A stretch of DNA of 64,000 nt from positions 62,001-126,000 of the forward strand of contig NZ_CP136651.1 in assembly GCF_036784765.1 (NCBI RefSeq), read 5' to 3'. Positions within the stretch are counted from its first letter, which is position 1. Each line of letters begins with the position of its first letter. The translations under genes were made by a program, and so were the position numbers. Of the stretch, positions 25,721 through 36,607 are shown piece after piece. The DNA comes from Novosphingobium sp. ZN18A2. Its GTDB lineage: Bacteria > Pseudomonadota > Alphaproteobacteria > Sphingomonadales > Sphingomonadaceae. The notes under the pieces are model-generated. The model made no database searches. It was not told the DNA's origin and saw only the letters and a program-made list of their open reading frames with translations.

Positions 25721-26002
25721 TCAGTCGCGGCGGCCCCATCGCCAACGCCACCCGCCGCGCGTTTTCGCGGCGTAGAGCGGCAGGGGAGCGAGCCCGACCA
25801 ACACGATGGCGATTGCCTGCGCGGGTTGGTGACCGTGCAGCAGACGCGCGGCGCCAAGGATAGCCGCAACGTGAAGCGCCATCATTGCCCAGCCCTGCCA
25901 TGCGATCGGCAGGCCGGCCCCCATGCCGAAGCGCTTCGGCGCGAACCATGCGCCGTCAGGCACCGGGTTCGCCGTGCCGGGTTTCGATCCGCGCCTGTTC
26001 AT
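25721..26002 (-). CDS. hypothetical two-helix membrane protein
   Basis: A 93-residue protein. A Gly/Pro-rich N-terminus is followed by two hydrophobic helices (about 37-56 and 60-80) and a very basic Trp/Arg C-terminus (RGGWRWRWGRRD). The ATG overlaps the stop of the ribbon-helix-helix gene by 2 bp, so it is probably the third gene of the SPFH operon. No family is recognised. Confidence 0.6.
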   Translation of the reverse strand: MNRRGSKPGTANPVPDGAWFAPKRFGMGAGLPIAWQGWAMMALHVAAILGAARLLHGHQPAQAIAIVLVGLAPLPLYAAKTRGGWRWRWGRRD

Positions 26003-26211
26003 TTCTCCGTTCCTTCTGACTTCGGCGGCCGCCCGCGCCGGGGCGGCTCCGCCTTCGCAACCTTCACGCCGCGCCGCGACAGCGCGTCGCGCAGCAGGAA
26101 TTCCACTTCGGCGTTGACCGAACGAAGGTCTGCCGCGGCGACCCGTTCCAGCGCATCGAACAGCGCCGGGTCGAGCCGCAGCGGAAAGGCCTTGCGGGGT
26201 TTCGCCGCCAT
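25999..26211 (-). CDS. Arc-like ribbon-helix-helix DNA-binding protein
   Basis: A 70-residue protein. Residues about 8-48 (FPLRLDPALFDALERVAA, then SVNAEVEFLLRDAL) fit an Arc/MetJ ribbon-helix-helix, in which paired beta strands read DNA as a dimer. The tail contains RRGRPPK, an AT-hook core. It lies 6 bp after the SPFH gene and overlaps the following membrane protein gene. It may regulate its own operon, for example at the palindrome at 27165-27180. Confidence 0.75.
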   Translation of the reverse strand: MAAKPRKAFPLRLDPALFDALERVAAADLRSVNAEVEFLLRDALSRRGVKVAKAEPPRRGRPPKSEGTEK

Positions 26212-26217
26212 GCCGCG

Positions 26218-27132
26218 TCAGCCCTGGTAGAGCGTGCCCGCGTTGACGACCGGCTGCGCATCGGATTCGCCGCAGAGCACGACCATCAGGTTGGAAACCA
26301 TCGCCGCGCGGCGTTCGTCGTCAAGCTCCACCACGCTGTCCTCAGCCAGCTTGGTCAGCGCCATGTCGACCATGCTGACCGCGCCCAGCACCAGCTTGGC
26401 ACGCGCCGCGATCACCGCTTCGGCCTGCTGGCGGCGCAGCATCGCCCCCGCGATCTCCGGCGCATAGGCAAGGTGGGTAAGGCCGCATTCGTCAACCGCC
26501 ACACCCGCGACCGCCAGCCGCGCCTGCAGTTCCTGCTTCAGTTCGCCGCTCACTTCGTCATGGTGGCCGCGCAGCGTGACTTCGTTTTCCTCTATGTCGT
26601 CATAGGGATAGCGCGAGCCGATGGTGCGCACCGCGGCTTCGATCTGCACGTCCACGAACTCGCGGTAGTCGTCGATATCGAACAGCGCCTGCGCGGTGTC
26701 GGATACGCGCCACACCACCTGCGTCGCGATCTCGATCGGGTTGCCGCGCAGGTCGTTTACCTTGAGCTTTTCGGAAACCAGGTTGTTGGCGCGGACCGAA
26801 ACGGTCTTGCGCATCATCCACGGCCAGACCCAGCGCAGCCCCGTTTCGCGGTCGGTCCCGCGATAGGCGCCGAACAGCGTGATCGCCGCCGCCTGGTTGG
26901 GCTGGATCATGTAGAAGCCCGACCAGCTGAGCAGCGCGACAAGCAAGCACAGCACCATCCACAGCACGTACCCGCCAAGCGGCATATCGGCCTTGGCCGC
27001 GGCGATGAAACGCACGAAACCCCAGATCGTAAGCGCGGTGAACACAAGCGCGGTCGCCAGCATGGCATAGCCGTTGAAGGTGGAAGCCGGGCGTTCCCGC
27101 GTCGGGTTCATAACCTTGATCGTGTCGGTCAT
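26218..27132 (-). CDS. SPFH (band 7/stomatin-like) membrane protein
   Basis: A 304-residue protein. Two N-terminal hydrophobic helices (about 20-43 and 54-76) are followed by an SPFH domain ([24 protein letters not shown], then [15 protein letters not shown]) and a helical coiled-coil-prone tail with [16 protein letters not shown]. Family members form ring or cage assemblies in membrane microdomains and guard membrane integrity or proteases. AGGGG lies before the ATG at 27132. It is the first gene of a three-gene operon with an RHH regulator and a small membrane protein. Confidence 0.85.
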   Translation of the reverse strand: MTDTIKVMNPTRERPASTFNGYAMLATALVFTALTIWGFVRFIAAAKADMPLGGYVLWMVLCLLVALLSWSGFYMIQPNQAAAITLFGAYRGTDRETGLRWVWPWMMRKTVSVRANNLVSEKLKVNDLRGNPIEIATQVVWRVSDTAQALFDIDDYREFVDVQIEAAVRTIGSRYPYDDIEENEVTLRGHHDEVSGELKQELQARLAVAGVAVDECGLTHLAYAPEIAGAMLRRQQAEAVIAARAKLVLGAVSMVDMALTKLAEDSVVELDDERRAAMVSNLMVVLCGESDAQPVVNAGTLYQG

Positions 27133-27164
27133 TCTCAAAACCCCTGTAACGATAAAAATGTATC

Positions 27165-27180
27165 AATATGATATCATATT
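27165..27180. promoter_or_regulatory. perfect 16-bp palindrome upstream of SPFH operon
   Basis: AATATGATATCATATT is its own reverse complement and lies 33 bp upstream of the SPFH start in an unusually AT-rich stretch (27150-27192). Partial symmetry extends a few bases further on each side. It suits an operator for the ribbon-helix-helix protein encoded in the same operon, or an overlapping -10 region. Confidence 0.5.
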
Positions 27181-27246
27181 AATATCGCAAACGGGTTTCC
27201 GCAAGGATAATCGGATTCGCGATGCCCGGCCCGGGCAATGCCGCTT

Positions 27247-29019
27247 TCAGTGCTGGCGGACGACGGACAGGAAGGCCGCGCCATAGGCTTCGAGCTTTTT
27301 CGCGCCGATACCACTCATCTGGCCCATCTCGGCAAGGCTGGCCGGGCGCGTTGCGGCGATTTCGCGCAGCACCGAATCGTGGAAGATCACGTAAGGCGGC
27401 ACGCCCGCTTCCTGCGCCAGGTCGCGCCGCAGAGCGCGCAGCGCATCGAACAGCGGATCGCCCACGGGATTGAGCGCGGAGGACGATCCTTTTCCCTTGC
27501 GCCGGGCGCGTTCGCGTTTGGGCGGCACAATCAGCGAAAGGTCCGCGTCCCCTTTCAGGATGCCGCGCGCTTCCGGTCCCAGCATCAGCCCGCCGTGTTC
27601 CGTCGTGCGCAGCGCATCGCGCACCAGCAGCGCGCGGCCGACGGGTTTCAGCAGCGCTGCCTCGTCTCCCTCCACGATGCCGAAAACGGAAAGCGCGTCA
27701 TGCCCGTTGGACCGCGTGCGATCGCTGTGCTGGCCGGTGAGCACGCCTTCCACATAGCCCGCACCGAACATCTCGCCGGTGCGGAACACGGCGGAAAGGT
27801 ATTTCTGCGCGGTCACGCTGGCATCCACCGCCTTGGGCGGAGACAGGCAGTTGTCGCAATTGCCGCAGCTTTCGGGCGGACGCTCCCCAAAGTGGCGCAG
27901 CAGCACCGCGCGGCGGCAGCCCGCGGTTTCGACCAGCGCGCCCAGCGCGGAAAGCCGGGCGCGTTCCCCTGTGCGCCGCGTCTCGTCCACTTCGGAAAGC
28001 CTCTGGCGCGCACGCGCGAAATCGTCCGCGCCCCACAGCAGCAAGGCGACCGAGGGATCGCCGTCGCGCCCCGCGCGGCCGGTTTCCTGGTAATAGCTCT
28101 CTATGGACTTTGGCAGGCCCGCATGGGCGACGAAGCGCACGTCCGGCTTGTCGATCCCCATGCCGAAGGCAACGGTGGCGACCATCACCATGTCCTCACT
28201 GGCGACGAAGGCCGCCTGGTTCGCCGCGCGCACATCGGGCGGCAATCCGGCATGGTAGGGCAGCACCTGCCGGCCATTGCCCGAAAGTTTTTCCGCCAGC
28301 CGCTCCACCCCCGCGCGCGTGGGCGCATAGACGATGCCCGGCCCCGGCTGTTCCGCCATCAGGCGTTCTATCTGGCGCAGCGGGTTATCGCGCGGGGTAA
28401 TCGTGTAGCGGATGTTGGGCCGGTCGAACCCCGCGACGATCAGCCCCTCGGCCGGAATGCCAAGCTGGTCCAGGATATCTGCGCGCGTGTGCGCATCGGC
28501 CGTCGCGGTCAGCGCAAGGCGCGGCACTTGCGCAAAGGCGTCCATCATCGGGCGCAGCAGGCGATAGTCGGGGCGGAAATCGTGCCCCCATTCTGACACG
28601 CAATGCGCTTCGTCTATGGCGAAAAGCGCGATGCGGCATTGCTCCAGCAAATCGCGGAAGTGGCCCTGGCTGGCGCGTTCCGGCGCGACATAAAGCAGAT
28701 CAAGCTCACCTGCGCGCATCCGCCGCACGGTTTCCGCCCTGTCCGTATCGACGCTGGTCAGCGTGGCGGCGCGGATGCCGTTGGCCTGCGCGGCGCGAAG
28801 CTGGTCATGCATCAGCGCGATCAGCGGCGAAACGACAACGCAGGTGCCGTCCAGCATGACGGCTGGAAGCTGGTAGGTCAGGCTCTTGCCCGCGCCGGTG
28901 GGCATGACCGCCAGCGTCGATTGGCCGTCCAGAACGCGCGACACCACGCGGTCCTGCACCCCGCGAAAGGCGCTGAAACCGAAAGTTGCGTGAAGGACAT
29001 CGAGCGGGTCGGCAAGCAT
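27247..29019 (-). CDS. recQ: ATP-dependent DNA helicase RecQ
   Basis: A 590-residue 3'-5' helicase. Walker A is PTGAGKS near residue 40, the DEAH box is in FAIDEAHCVSEWGHDFRP, and motif VI is YYQETGRAGRDG. The RecQ zinc site is formed by CRRA and CGNCDNC. A C-terminal HRDC domain is seen at about 515-590 (LFDALRALRRDLAQEAGVPPY). It acts in recombination and replication-fork repair. ATG at 29019 is chosen; a GTG three codons earlier is an alternative. Confidence 0.95.
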   Translation of the reverse strand: MLADPLDVLHATFGFSAFRGVQDRVVSRVLDGQSTLAVMPTGAGKSLTYQLPAVMLDGTCVVVSPLIALMHDQLRAAQANGIRAATLTSVDTDRAETVRRMRAGELDLLYVAPERASQGHFRDLLEQCRIALFAIDEAHCVSEWGHDFRPDYRLLRPMMDAFAQVPRLALTATADAHTRADILDQLGIPAEGLIVAGFDRPNIRYTITPRDNPLRQIERLMAEQPGPGIVYAPTRAGVERLAEKLSGNGRQVLPYHAGLPPDVRAANQAAFVASEDMVMVATVAFGMGIDKPDVRFVAHAGLPKSIESYYQETGRAGRDGDPSVALLLWGADDFARARQRLSEVDETRRTGERARLSALGALVETAGCRRAVLLRHFGERPPESCGNCDNCLSPPKAVDASVTAQKYLSAVFRTGEMFGAGYVEGVLTGQHSDRTRSNGHDALSVFGIVEGDEAALLKPVGRALLVRDALRTTEHGGLMLGPEARGILKGDADLSLIVPPKRERARRKGKGSSSALNPVGDPLFDALRALRRDLAQEAGVPPYVIFHDSVLREIAATRPASLAEMGQMSGIGAKKLEAYGAAFLSVVRQH

Positions 29020-29091
29020 CGCGCCCACCGCCCTAGCCGCCGCGCCACCCCCGCGAAAGGGCGGCGGCGCGCACGGTCCACAGGTGCGGCC

Positions 29092-29874
29092 TTATTCGAA
29101 CACCCCGCCCAGTCCGCCGCTTTCGCTGCCTTCCAGCGCCAGCTTCGTTTCAAGATAGATCGACGTCAGCAGAGAATAGACGACCATCATCATGATCCAT
29201 CCGAAAATCACGCTAAACACGAAACCCACCGGCGTTCCTTCCGCGCGCAGCATACCGGCCGCGCCCGCAGAGCCGCCGATTGCGCCGGCCATGCCCCCGG
29301 CAAACATGATGGGAACATAGATAATGACAACCGCGACGATCAGGACCGCCAGGATCTTCCAGCGCGCACCCTTGGTCAGCGCGCGGCTGCGCCCGAAGCT
29401 GGCGAACACGCCGCCGCCCTCTCCGATCAGGACAGGCAGGCAAACCGCCCACATCGCGACAAGGATCAGGCCCGGAACGATCAGCAGCGCGAAGCCCAGC
29501 GAAATGCCGATGGTCCACAGGATCATCAGGCCCAGCACGGGAAGCGCATGACCCAGCCCGGCGCGAAACAGATCGCCGAGCGGCCCGCTCTCTCCACGTG
29601 CGGCGGAAAGAAAGCCGGAGATCGCGCCGCCGGCCAGCACCGCGCCGATCGCGAAACCGACAAACAGCATCGCCCAATACCACGGAGACAGGAAGATCGC
29701 GGCCGGATTGGCGGCATCGCCCGTGGCGGCAACCTTCAGCCTGCCCGTGGCCATGGTGTTCAGCCCTGCCGAAACGATCTGAAGCAGCAGGACGAAAACG
29801 CCGACCGTTCCGACCGAAGCGCCAAGAATGGAAAACGTGCGCGAAAGCGTGCGCCCGAACTGAAACCCTTCCAT
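29092..29874 (-). CDS. polytopic membrane protein, GPDPase membrane-domain-like
   Basis: A 260-residue inner-membrane protein with about six hydrophobic segments and Gly/Ala-rich loops. A cytosolic-type segment FGRSRALTKGARWKIL lies between helices. It resembles the membrane domain found in glycerophosphodiester phosphodiesterases and DUF975/YciC-type proteins; function is unknown. GGGGGTGAGG lies 6 bp before the ATG at 29874, which rules out the upstream in-frame codons. Confidence 0.7.
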   Translation of the reverse strand: MEGFQFGRTLSRTFSILGASVGTVGVFVLLLQIVSAGLNTMATGRLKVAATGDAANPAAIFLSPWYWAMLFVGFAIGAVLAGGAISGFLSAARGESGPLGDLFRAGLGHALPVLGLMILWTIGISLGFALLIVPGLILVAMWAVCLPVLIGEGGGVFASFGRSRALTKGARWKILAVLIVAVVIIYVPIMFAGGMAGAIGGSAGAAGMLRAEGTPVGFVFSVIFGWIMMMVVYSLLTSIYLETKLALEGSESGGLGGVFE

Positions 29875-29962
29875 GAACCTCACCCCCTGTGATCGTTTCA
29901 ACGGCAACCTACCGCTTTGCAGCGGGAATACAATCGCTTGGCCGCCCCAGGGCTGCGGGAAT

Positions 29963-32611
<2,649 letters not shown>

Positions 32612-32624
32612 TCTTCACCTTGAA

Positions 32625-32709
32625 TCGTCATCCCGGCGCAAACCGGGATCGCGGGCCGCCTGGTGCGACCCTGTTTCCAGCGGTCCCGGCCTGTGCCGGG
32701 ACGATGCGA
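32625..32709. repeat. paired REP-like palindromes between metH halves
   Basis: Two inverted units, ATCCCGG...CCGGGAT (32630-32649) and GTCCCGGC...GCCGGGAC (32683-32702), lie head to head. The outer arms are also complementary (CGTCATCCCGGC and its near mirror). Such CGTCATCCCGGC repeats are widespread in alphaproteobacterial intergenic regions. No T-run follows, so this is not a clear terminator. Confidence 0.6.
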
Positions 32710-32714
32710 GATTG

Positions 32715-33764
32715 CTATTGCGCCATCACGAAAGGCTCCAGCCCGGCAAGCCGCGTCACCGGATCGGGGTGCGGCAGCTTGCGCGGTGGCAGCCCTTCTA
32801 TCGCCTTGGCCATTGCGGCGATGTGTCCGGGGGTCGATCCGCAACAGCCGCCCAGCACGTTGACCTGCCCGTGCTCGGCCCATTCGCGCACCAGCGCGGC
32901 GGTGGTTTCGGGCATCTCGTCATATTCGCCCAGTTCGTTGGGCAGCCCGGCGTTCGGATAGACCATGACCAGCGTATCGGCGATGGCGGAAAGCGCGCGC
33001 ACGTGCGGGCGAAGCTGCGCCGCGCCGAACGAGCAGTTGAGGCCCACCGTCACCGGCTTCGCATGGCGCACCGCGTACCAGAACGCCTCTACCGTGTGGC
33101 CCGAAAGGTTGCGGCCCGACAGGTCGGTAAGCGTCATCGACAGCATCAGCGGCACGTCGCGCCCCAGCTCTCGCTCAAGCCGCTTGACCGCCATGATCCC
33201 GGCCTTGGCGTTCAGCGTGTCGAACACCGTTTCGATCAGGATGAAATCCGCCCCGCCTTCGACCAGCGCGGCCGCCTGTTCGTGATAAACGTCGACAAGG
33301 AAATCCCAGTCGATCTCGCGAAAGCCCGGATCGTTGACGTCGGGCGAAAGCGAAAGCGTCTTATTGGTCGGCCCGATCGCACCGGCAACGAAGCGCGGGC
33401 GTCCGTCCTTCGCCTGATATTCGTCCGCCAGCTTGCGCGCGATTGCGGCCGATGCGCGGTTGATATCGCCGACAAGGTGTTCCGCGCCGTAATCTGCCTG
33501 GCTGATGCGGTTCGCGGAAAAGGTGTTCGTCGAAACAATATCCGAACCCGCATCCAGGTAGGCGCGCGTTATCGATTCCGGAACTTCGGGCTTCGACAGG
33601 GCCAGTATGTCATTGTTGCCCTTCTGGTCCTTCGACAGGCCGAGCGACCCTGTATAGTCCGCTTCTCCCAGCTTCCAGCCCTGGATTTCGGTGCCGAAGG
33701 CGCCGTCGGTCAGCAGGATGCGCTTTGCCGCCTCGGCAAATAACTGTTCACGCTTGCCGGTCAT
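32715..33764 (-). CDS. homocysteine S-methyltransferase domain of methionine synthase
   Basis: A 349-residue protein equal to the N-terminal, homocysteine-binding domain of MetH. The zinc ligands are Cys in LNCSFGA and the double Cys of LGGCCGSTP near the C-terminus. It starts MTGKREQLFAEAA, then LLTDGAFGTEIQ. It works together with the 882-residue partner encoded next. The ATG at 33764 overlaps the metF stop by 2 bp. A REP-like repeat separates it from its partner gene. Confidence 0.92.
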   Translation of the reverse strand: MTGKREQLFAEAAKRILLTDGAFGTEIQGWKLGEADYTGSLGLSKDQKGNNDILALSKPEVPESITRAYLDAGSDIVSTNTFSANRISQADYGAEHLVGDINRASAAIARKLADEYQAKDGRPRFVAGAIGPTNKTLSLSPDVNDPGFREIDWDFLVDVYHEQAAALVEGGADFILIETVFDTLNAKAGIMAVKRLERELGRDVPLMLSMTLTDLSGRNLSGHTVEAFWYAVRHAKPVTVGLNCSFGAAQLRPHVRALSAIADTLVMVYPNAGLPNELGEYDEMPETTAALVREWAEHGQVNVLGGCCGSTPGHIAAMAKAIEGLPPRKLPHPDPVTRLAGLEPFVMAQ

Positions 33765-34702
33765 GCCGCGGCCTCCAGTGCAGGTAGTTTCGGACGCAGG
33801 CCAAGCAGGTGGCAGATCGCATAGCTCAGTTCCGCGCGGTTCAGTGTGTAGAAGTGGAAATCGCGCACCCCGCCGGCATAGAGGCGGCGGCAGAACTCGG
33901 CCGCAATCGTCGCGGCGACGAGCTGGCGCGCGGGCGGATGCGTGTCGAGCCCTTCGAACAGCCCTTCCATCCACGACGGGATCGCCGCACCGCAGGCGGC
34001 GGCGAACTTGCGCGTCTGCGCAACGTTGGACACGGGCAGGATGCCGGGGATCACCGGTGCATCTATGCCCGCCGCCGCAAGCCGGTCCCGAAAGCGGAAG
34101 AACGTTTCCGCATCGAAGAAGAACTGCGTGATCGCGCGGCTTGCCCCGGCGTCGAGCTTGCGCTTCAGGTTGTCGAGGTCCGCCTGCGGACTGGCCGCAT
34201 CCGGGTGCGTCTCGGGATAGGCGGCAACCGAAATCTCGAACGGGGCGATCTCTTTCAGGCCCGTCACAAGTTCCGCGGCGTTGGCATAGCCTTCGGGATG
34301 GGGCGTGAAGGGCACACCCGGCGCGCCCATGTCTCCGCGCAGCGCGACGACATGGCGCACGCCCGCTTCCCAATAGGCTTCCGCGACTTCGCGGATTTCG
34401 GCCTTGCTCGCGTCCACGCAAGTCAGGTGCGCGGCAGCGGGCAAGCGCGCTTCGCCGATGATCCGCGCGACCGTGCCATGCGTGCGGTCGCGCGTCGAAC
34501 CGCCCGCGCCATAAGTCACCGAAACGAACTGCGGCCCCAGTGGCGCAAGCGTTGTCACCACTTCCCACAGCTGGCTCATCAACGCGTCGGTCTTTGGCGG
34601 AAAGAATTCGAACGATACGCGGATGTCGCCGGGCAATCCGGCGAACAGCGGCGTATCGAGCGCGGTTCGCGCCTCGCGAAGCTGGTCGTAACTGGCAATC
34701 AT
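33761..34702 (-). CDS. metF: methylenetetrahydrofolate reductase
   Basis: A 313-residue flavoenzyme that reduces 5,10-methylene-THF to 5-methyl-THF, the methyl donor for methionine synthase. Family motifs are FEFFPPKTD, SVTYGAGGSTRDRT, HLTCVDASK, ALRGDMG and TQFFFDAE. The start at 34702 (MIASYDQLREA) overlaps the stop of the ArsR-type regulator gene. It is the second gene in the methionine-cycle operon. Confidence 0.95.
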   Translation of the reverse strand: MIASYDQLREARTALDTPLFAGLPGDIRVSFEFFPPKTDALMSQLWEVVTTLAPLGPQFVSVTYGAGGSTRDRTHGTVARIIGEARLPAAAHLTCVDASKAEIREVAEAYWEAGVRHVVALRGDMGAPGVPFTPHPEGYANAAELVTGLKEIAPFEISVAAYPETHPDAASPQADLDNLKRKLDAGASRAITQFFFDAETFFRFRDRLAAAGIDAPVIPGILPVSNVAQTRKFAAACGAAIPSWMEGLFEGLDTHPPARQLVAATIAAEFCRRLYAGGVRDFHFYTLNRAELSYAICHLLGLRPKLPALEAAA

Positions 34703-35700
34703 GGTCGGGATCCCGTCTGGGCGCGGCGCGGGTCGAGGCGCGTCACGCTGTCTTCGCGGCGCAGGCCGCTCCACAATTTCACGATAAGCTGGTGGCCGGG
34801 CAGCGCGCGCTCTTCACCCGGCGTGAAGCCGGCGCGATCCAGCATCGCGGTGACTTGCGCATCGGAAAAGCCGAGACGCGCATGGGCGTGGCGTTCGCGC
34901 AGTTCTTCGCGGTCGTGCGCGGCGAAGTCCACGATGAACACCCGCCCGCCCGGCGCCGTGACGCGCGCCGCTTCCGCGATGACCGCTGCCGGGTCCTGCG
35001 CATAATGCAGAACCTGGTGGAACAGAACCGTGTCGAACCCGGCGTTTTCGAATGGCAGGTTGGAAAAGTCGCCCTGCACCAGGTCCACCGTGCCGGCGGG
35101 CAGGTGCTGCAGGTGCGTGCGCGCAATGCGCAACATCTCGGGGCTCTTGTCGAAGGCGACCGCATGTTCGGCGCGCGGCGCGAACAGTTCGACCATGCGC
35201 CCGGTGCCCGTGCCGATATCGAGCAACTGGCCCAGCGAGGCTTCGCCCAGCATGTCGGCCAAAGCGCGCTCCACCGGCCCGTCCTCGATATGCAGGCTGC
35301 GCAATTCGTCCCATTCGGACGCGTGACGCGCGAAGTAGTCTTCCGCACTCGCTTCGCGCGATGCGCGGATGGCATCGAGGTGCTGGCGGTCTTCCGCGCA
35401 TTGCCGCGCGAATTTGCCGTCCTCCGTCTCTGCCAGCGACAGTAACCGCGCGAACGCGGCGCCAAGCGGCTGCACCGCCGATTCGCTGACGGCGGCGCGC
35501 AGAAAGACCCAGCCGCCTTCGCGCCGCCGTTCCGCCAGCCCGGCATCGCACAGGATCTTTACGTGACGCGATACGCGCGGCTGGCTTTGCCCCAGGACTT
35601 GCGCCAGTTCACCAACGGCAAGCTCCATCCGCGCCAGTAGGCGCATGATGCGCAGCCGCGTGGGGTCGGCAAGCGATCGAAAGGCGTCAAGCGTGTCCAT
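34699..35700 (-). CDS. ArsR-type regulator fused to SAM-dependent methyltransferase (SahR-like)
   Basis: A 333-residue fusion. Residues 1-90 are a winged helix of the ArsR family (LADPTRLRIMRLLA, GQSQPRVSRHVKILCDAGL). Residues about 140-300 are a class I methyltransferase fold with LLDIGTGTGRM for SAM binding. It lacks the cysteine metal-binding box of arsenic sensors. By family and context it probably senses S-adenosylhomocysteine or SAM and represses metF-metH; SahR-type regulation in proteobacteria is established, its operation here is inferred. The perfect inverted repeat 10 bp upstream of its start is the likely operator. Confidence 0.87.
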   Translation of the reverse strand: MDTLDAFRSLADPTRLRIMRLLARMELAVGELAQVLGQSQPRVSRHVKILCDAGLAERRREGGWVFLRAAVSESAVQPLGAAFARLLSLAETEDGKFARQCAEDRQHLDAIRASREASAEDYFARHASEWDELRSLHIEDGPVERALADMLGEASLGQLLDIGTGTGRMVELFAPRAEHAVAFDKSPEMLRIARTHLQHLPAGTVDLVQGDFSNLPFENAGFDTVLFHQVLHYAQDPAAVIAEAARVTAPGGRVFIVDFAAHDREELRERHAHARLGFSDAQVTAMLDRAGFTPGEERALPGHQLIVKLWSGLRREDSVTRLDPRRAQTGSRP

Positions 35701-35709
35701 GGGAAGCGG

Positions 35710-35731
35710 GATATAAAGAAATCTTTATATC
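35710..35731. promoter_or_regulatory. operator: perfect 10-bp inverted repeat before the met operon
   Basis: GATATAAAGA at 35710-35719 and TCTTTATATC at 35722-35731 are exact reverse complements with 2 nt between. The repeat ends 10 bp from the start of the ArsR-methyltransferase gene and also carries TATA-type -10 features. It has the size and symmetry of an ArsR-family operator and suggests autorepression. Confidence 0.7.
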
Positions 35732-35898
35732 GTTCAATCTCTCTTGTTAGTATTATGCGGAAACGGCGCGAATTGCCCGATTGCGCCGTTTGCTTTCGTT
35801 GTACCGAACGGATAAACCTCGCCCATCCGCCTTGCCGCATGGACCCTGGTCCGTCCGGAAACATTCGGGTGGGACCGGTTTGGAAAAAGGGTCAACAC

Positions 35899-36279
35899 AT
35901 GAAGAAAATCGCTACCGTCGCTTTCGTTGCCACCGCGGCCCTGGCGCTTGCCGCCTGCGGCAAGTCCGATAACGCATCGGACTCCGCCACTGCCGACAAC
36001 GTGGAAATGCCCGCTGACGACATGCCTGCCGGCGACGCTTCGATGGACGCTCCGGCGCCCGACGCCGCGATGACGGACGATGCCGCCCCCGCCGCCGATG
36101 CCTCGGCCGCTGCCGATTCGGCCGCCGAAGCCGCGCAGAAGGCCGCGGACAGCGCAGCCAGCGCCGCAGAGGCGGCAAAGGCAGCCGCGGCCGGTGTATC
36201 CGACACCGCGAACAACATCTCCGGTGCGGCCAAGACCGCCAAGACCGCGGTCAACGACGCGAAAAAGGCCGCCGAATAA
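35899..36279 (+). CDS. alanine-rich lipoprotein
   Basis: A 126-residue protein. Residues 1-20 form a lipoprotein signal ending in the lipobox LAAC. The rest is rich in Ala, Asp and Lys, with heptad-like AAEAAQKAADSAASAAEAAK repeats that suggest a long amphipathic helix or coiled coil. An acidic Met/Pro/Ala segment lies before it. It is probably anchored in the outer or inner membrane facing the periplasm, resembling small Lpp-like helical proteins. AAAAAGGG lies upstream of the ATG. Confidence 0.75.
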   Translation: MKKIATVAFVATAALALAACGKSDNASDSATADNVEMPADDMPAGDASMDAPAPDAAMTDDAAPAADASAAADSAAEAAQKAADSAASAAEAAKAAAAGVSDTANNISGAAKTAKTAVNDAKKAAE

Positions 36280-36317
36280 GCCCGGCGGCGCCACGCGCGC
36301 CGCATTACGGATTTTCG

Positions 36318-36350
36318 AAGGGGTGGAAGGTCGCAACCTTCCACCCCTTT
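36318..36350 (+). terminator. intrinsic terminator after lipoprotein
   Basis: AAGGGGTGGAAGGT at 36318-36331 and ACCTTCCACCCCTT at 36336-36349 form a perfect 14-bp stem with a 4-nt loop, followed by TTGCCTT. It lies 39 bp after the Ala-rich lipoprotein stop and before the next gene. Confidence 0.8.
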
Positions 36351-36373
36351 GCCTTATCGCCTAAGGTAATCCG

Positions 36374-36607
36374 ATGAAGATCGCCCGCAGCCTGTTTGCC
36401 CTTTCCGCACTTGCCGCGCTGTCAGCTTGCGGCAGCAAGGACACCGATCCCGGCCCCGGAGGCGTAACCGTGGGTGAAGCGCGGACGCTGGACCAAGCGG
36501 CGGAGATGCTGGACAAGCGTCAGCTTCCCCCGAGCCCGCAAGCTGGCGACGCTTCGCAGGGCGCCGCGCCCCAGGCACCTGCCGCGACCGCAAGCGGAAA
36601 TCCCTAG
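36374..36607 (+). CDS. small lipoprotein, Pro/Ala-rich
   Basis: A 77-residue protein. A lipoprotein signal ends in LSAC near residue 19. The short mature region has Gly/Pro (DPGPGG) and ends in a Pro/Ala/Gln tail. GVTVGEARTLDQAAEMLDKRQ is the only helical block. Function is unknown. Its stop overlaps the convergent IclR stop by 4 bp. Confidence 0.65.
   Translation: MKIARSLFALSALAALSACGSKDTDPGPGGVTVGEARTLDQAAEMLDKRQLPPSPQAGDASQGAAPQAPAATASGNP

Noticed and set aside
33765..34568. An apparent N-terminal extension of the homocysteine-methyltransferase gene, as if fused to an upstream protein
   Set aside because: The extension runs in another frame over metF. A valid ATG at 33764 with an ATGA overlap gives a complete domain of the right size, so the two are separate genes.
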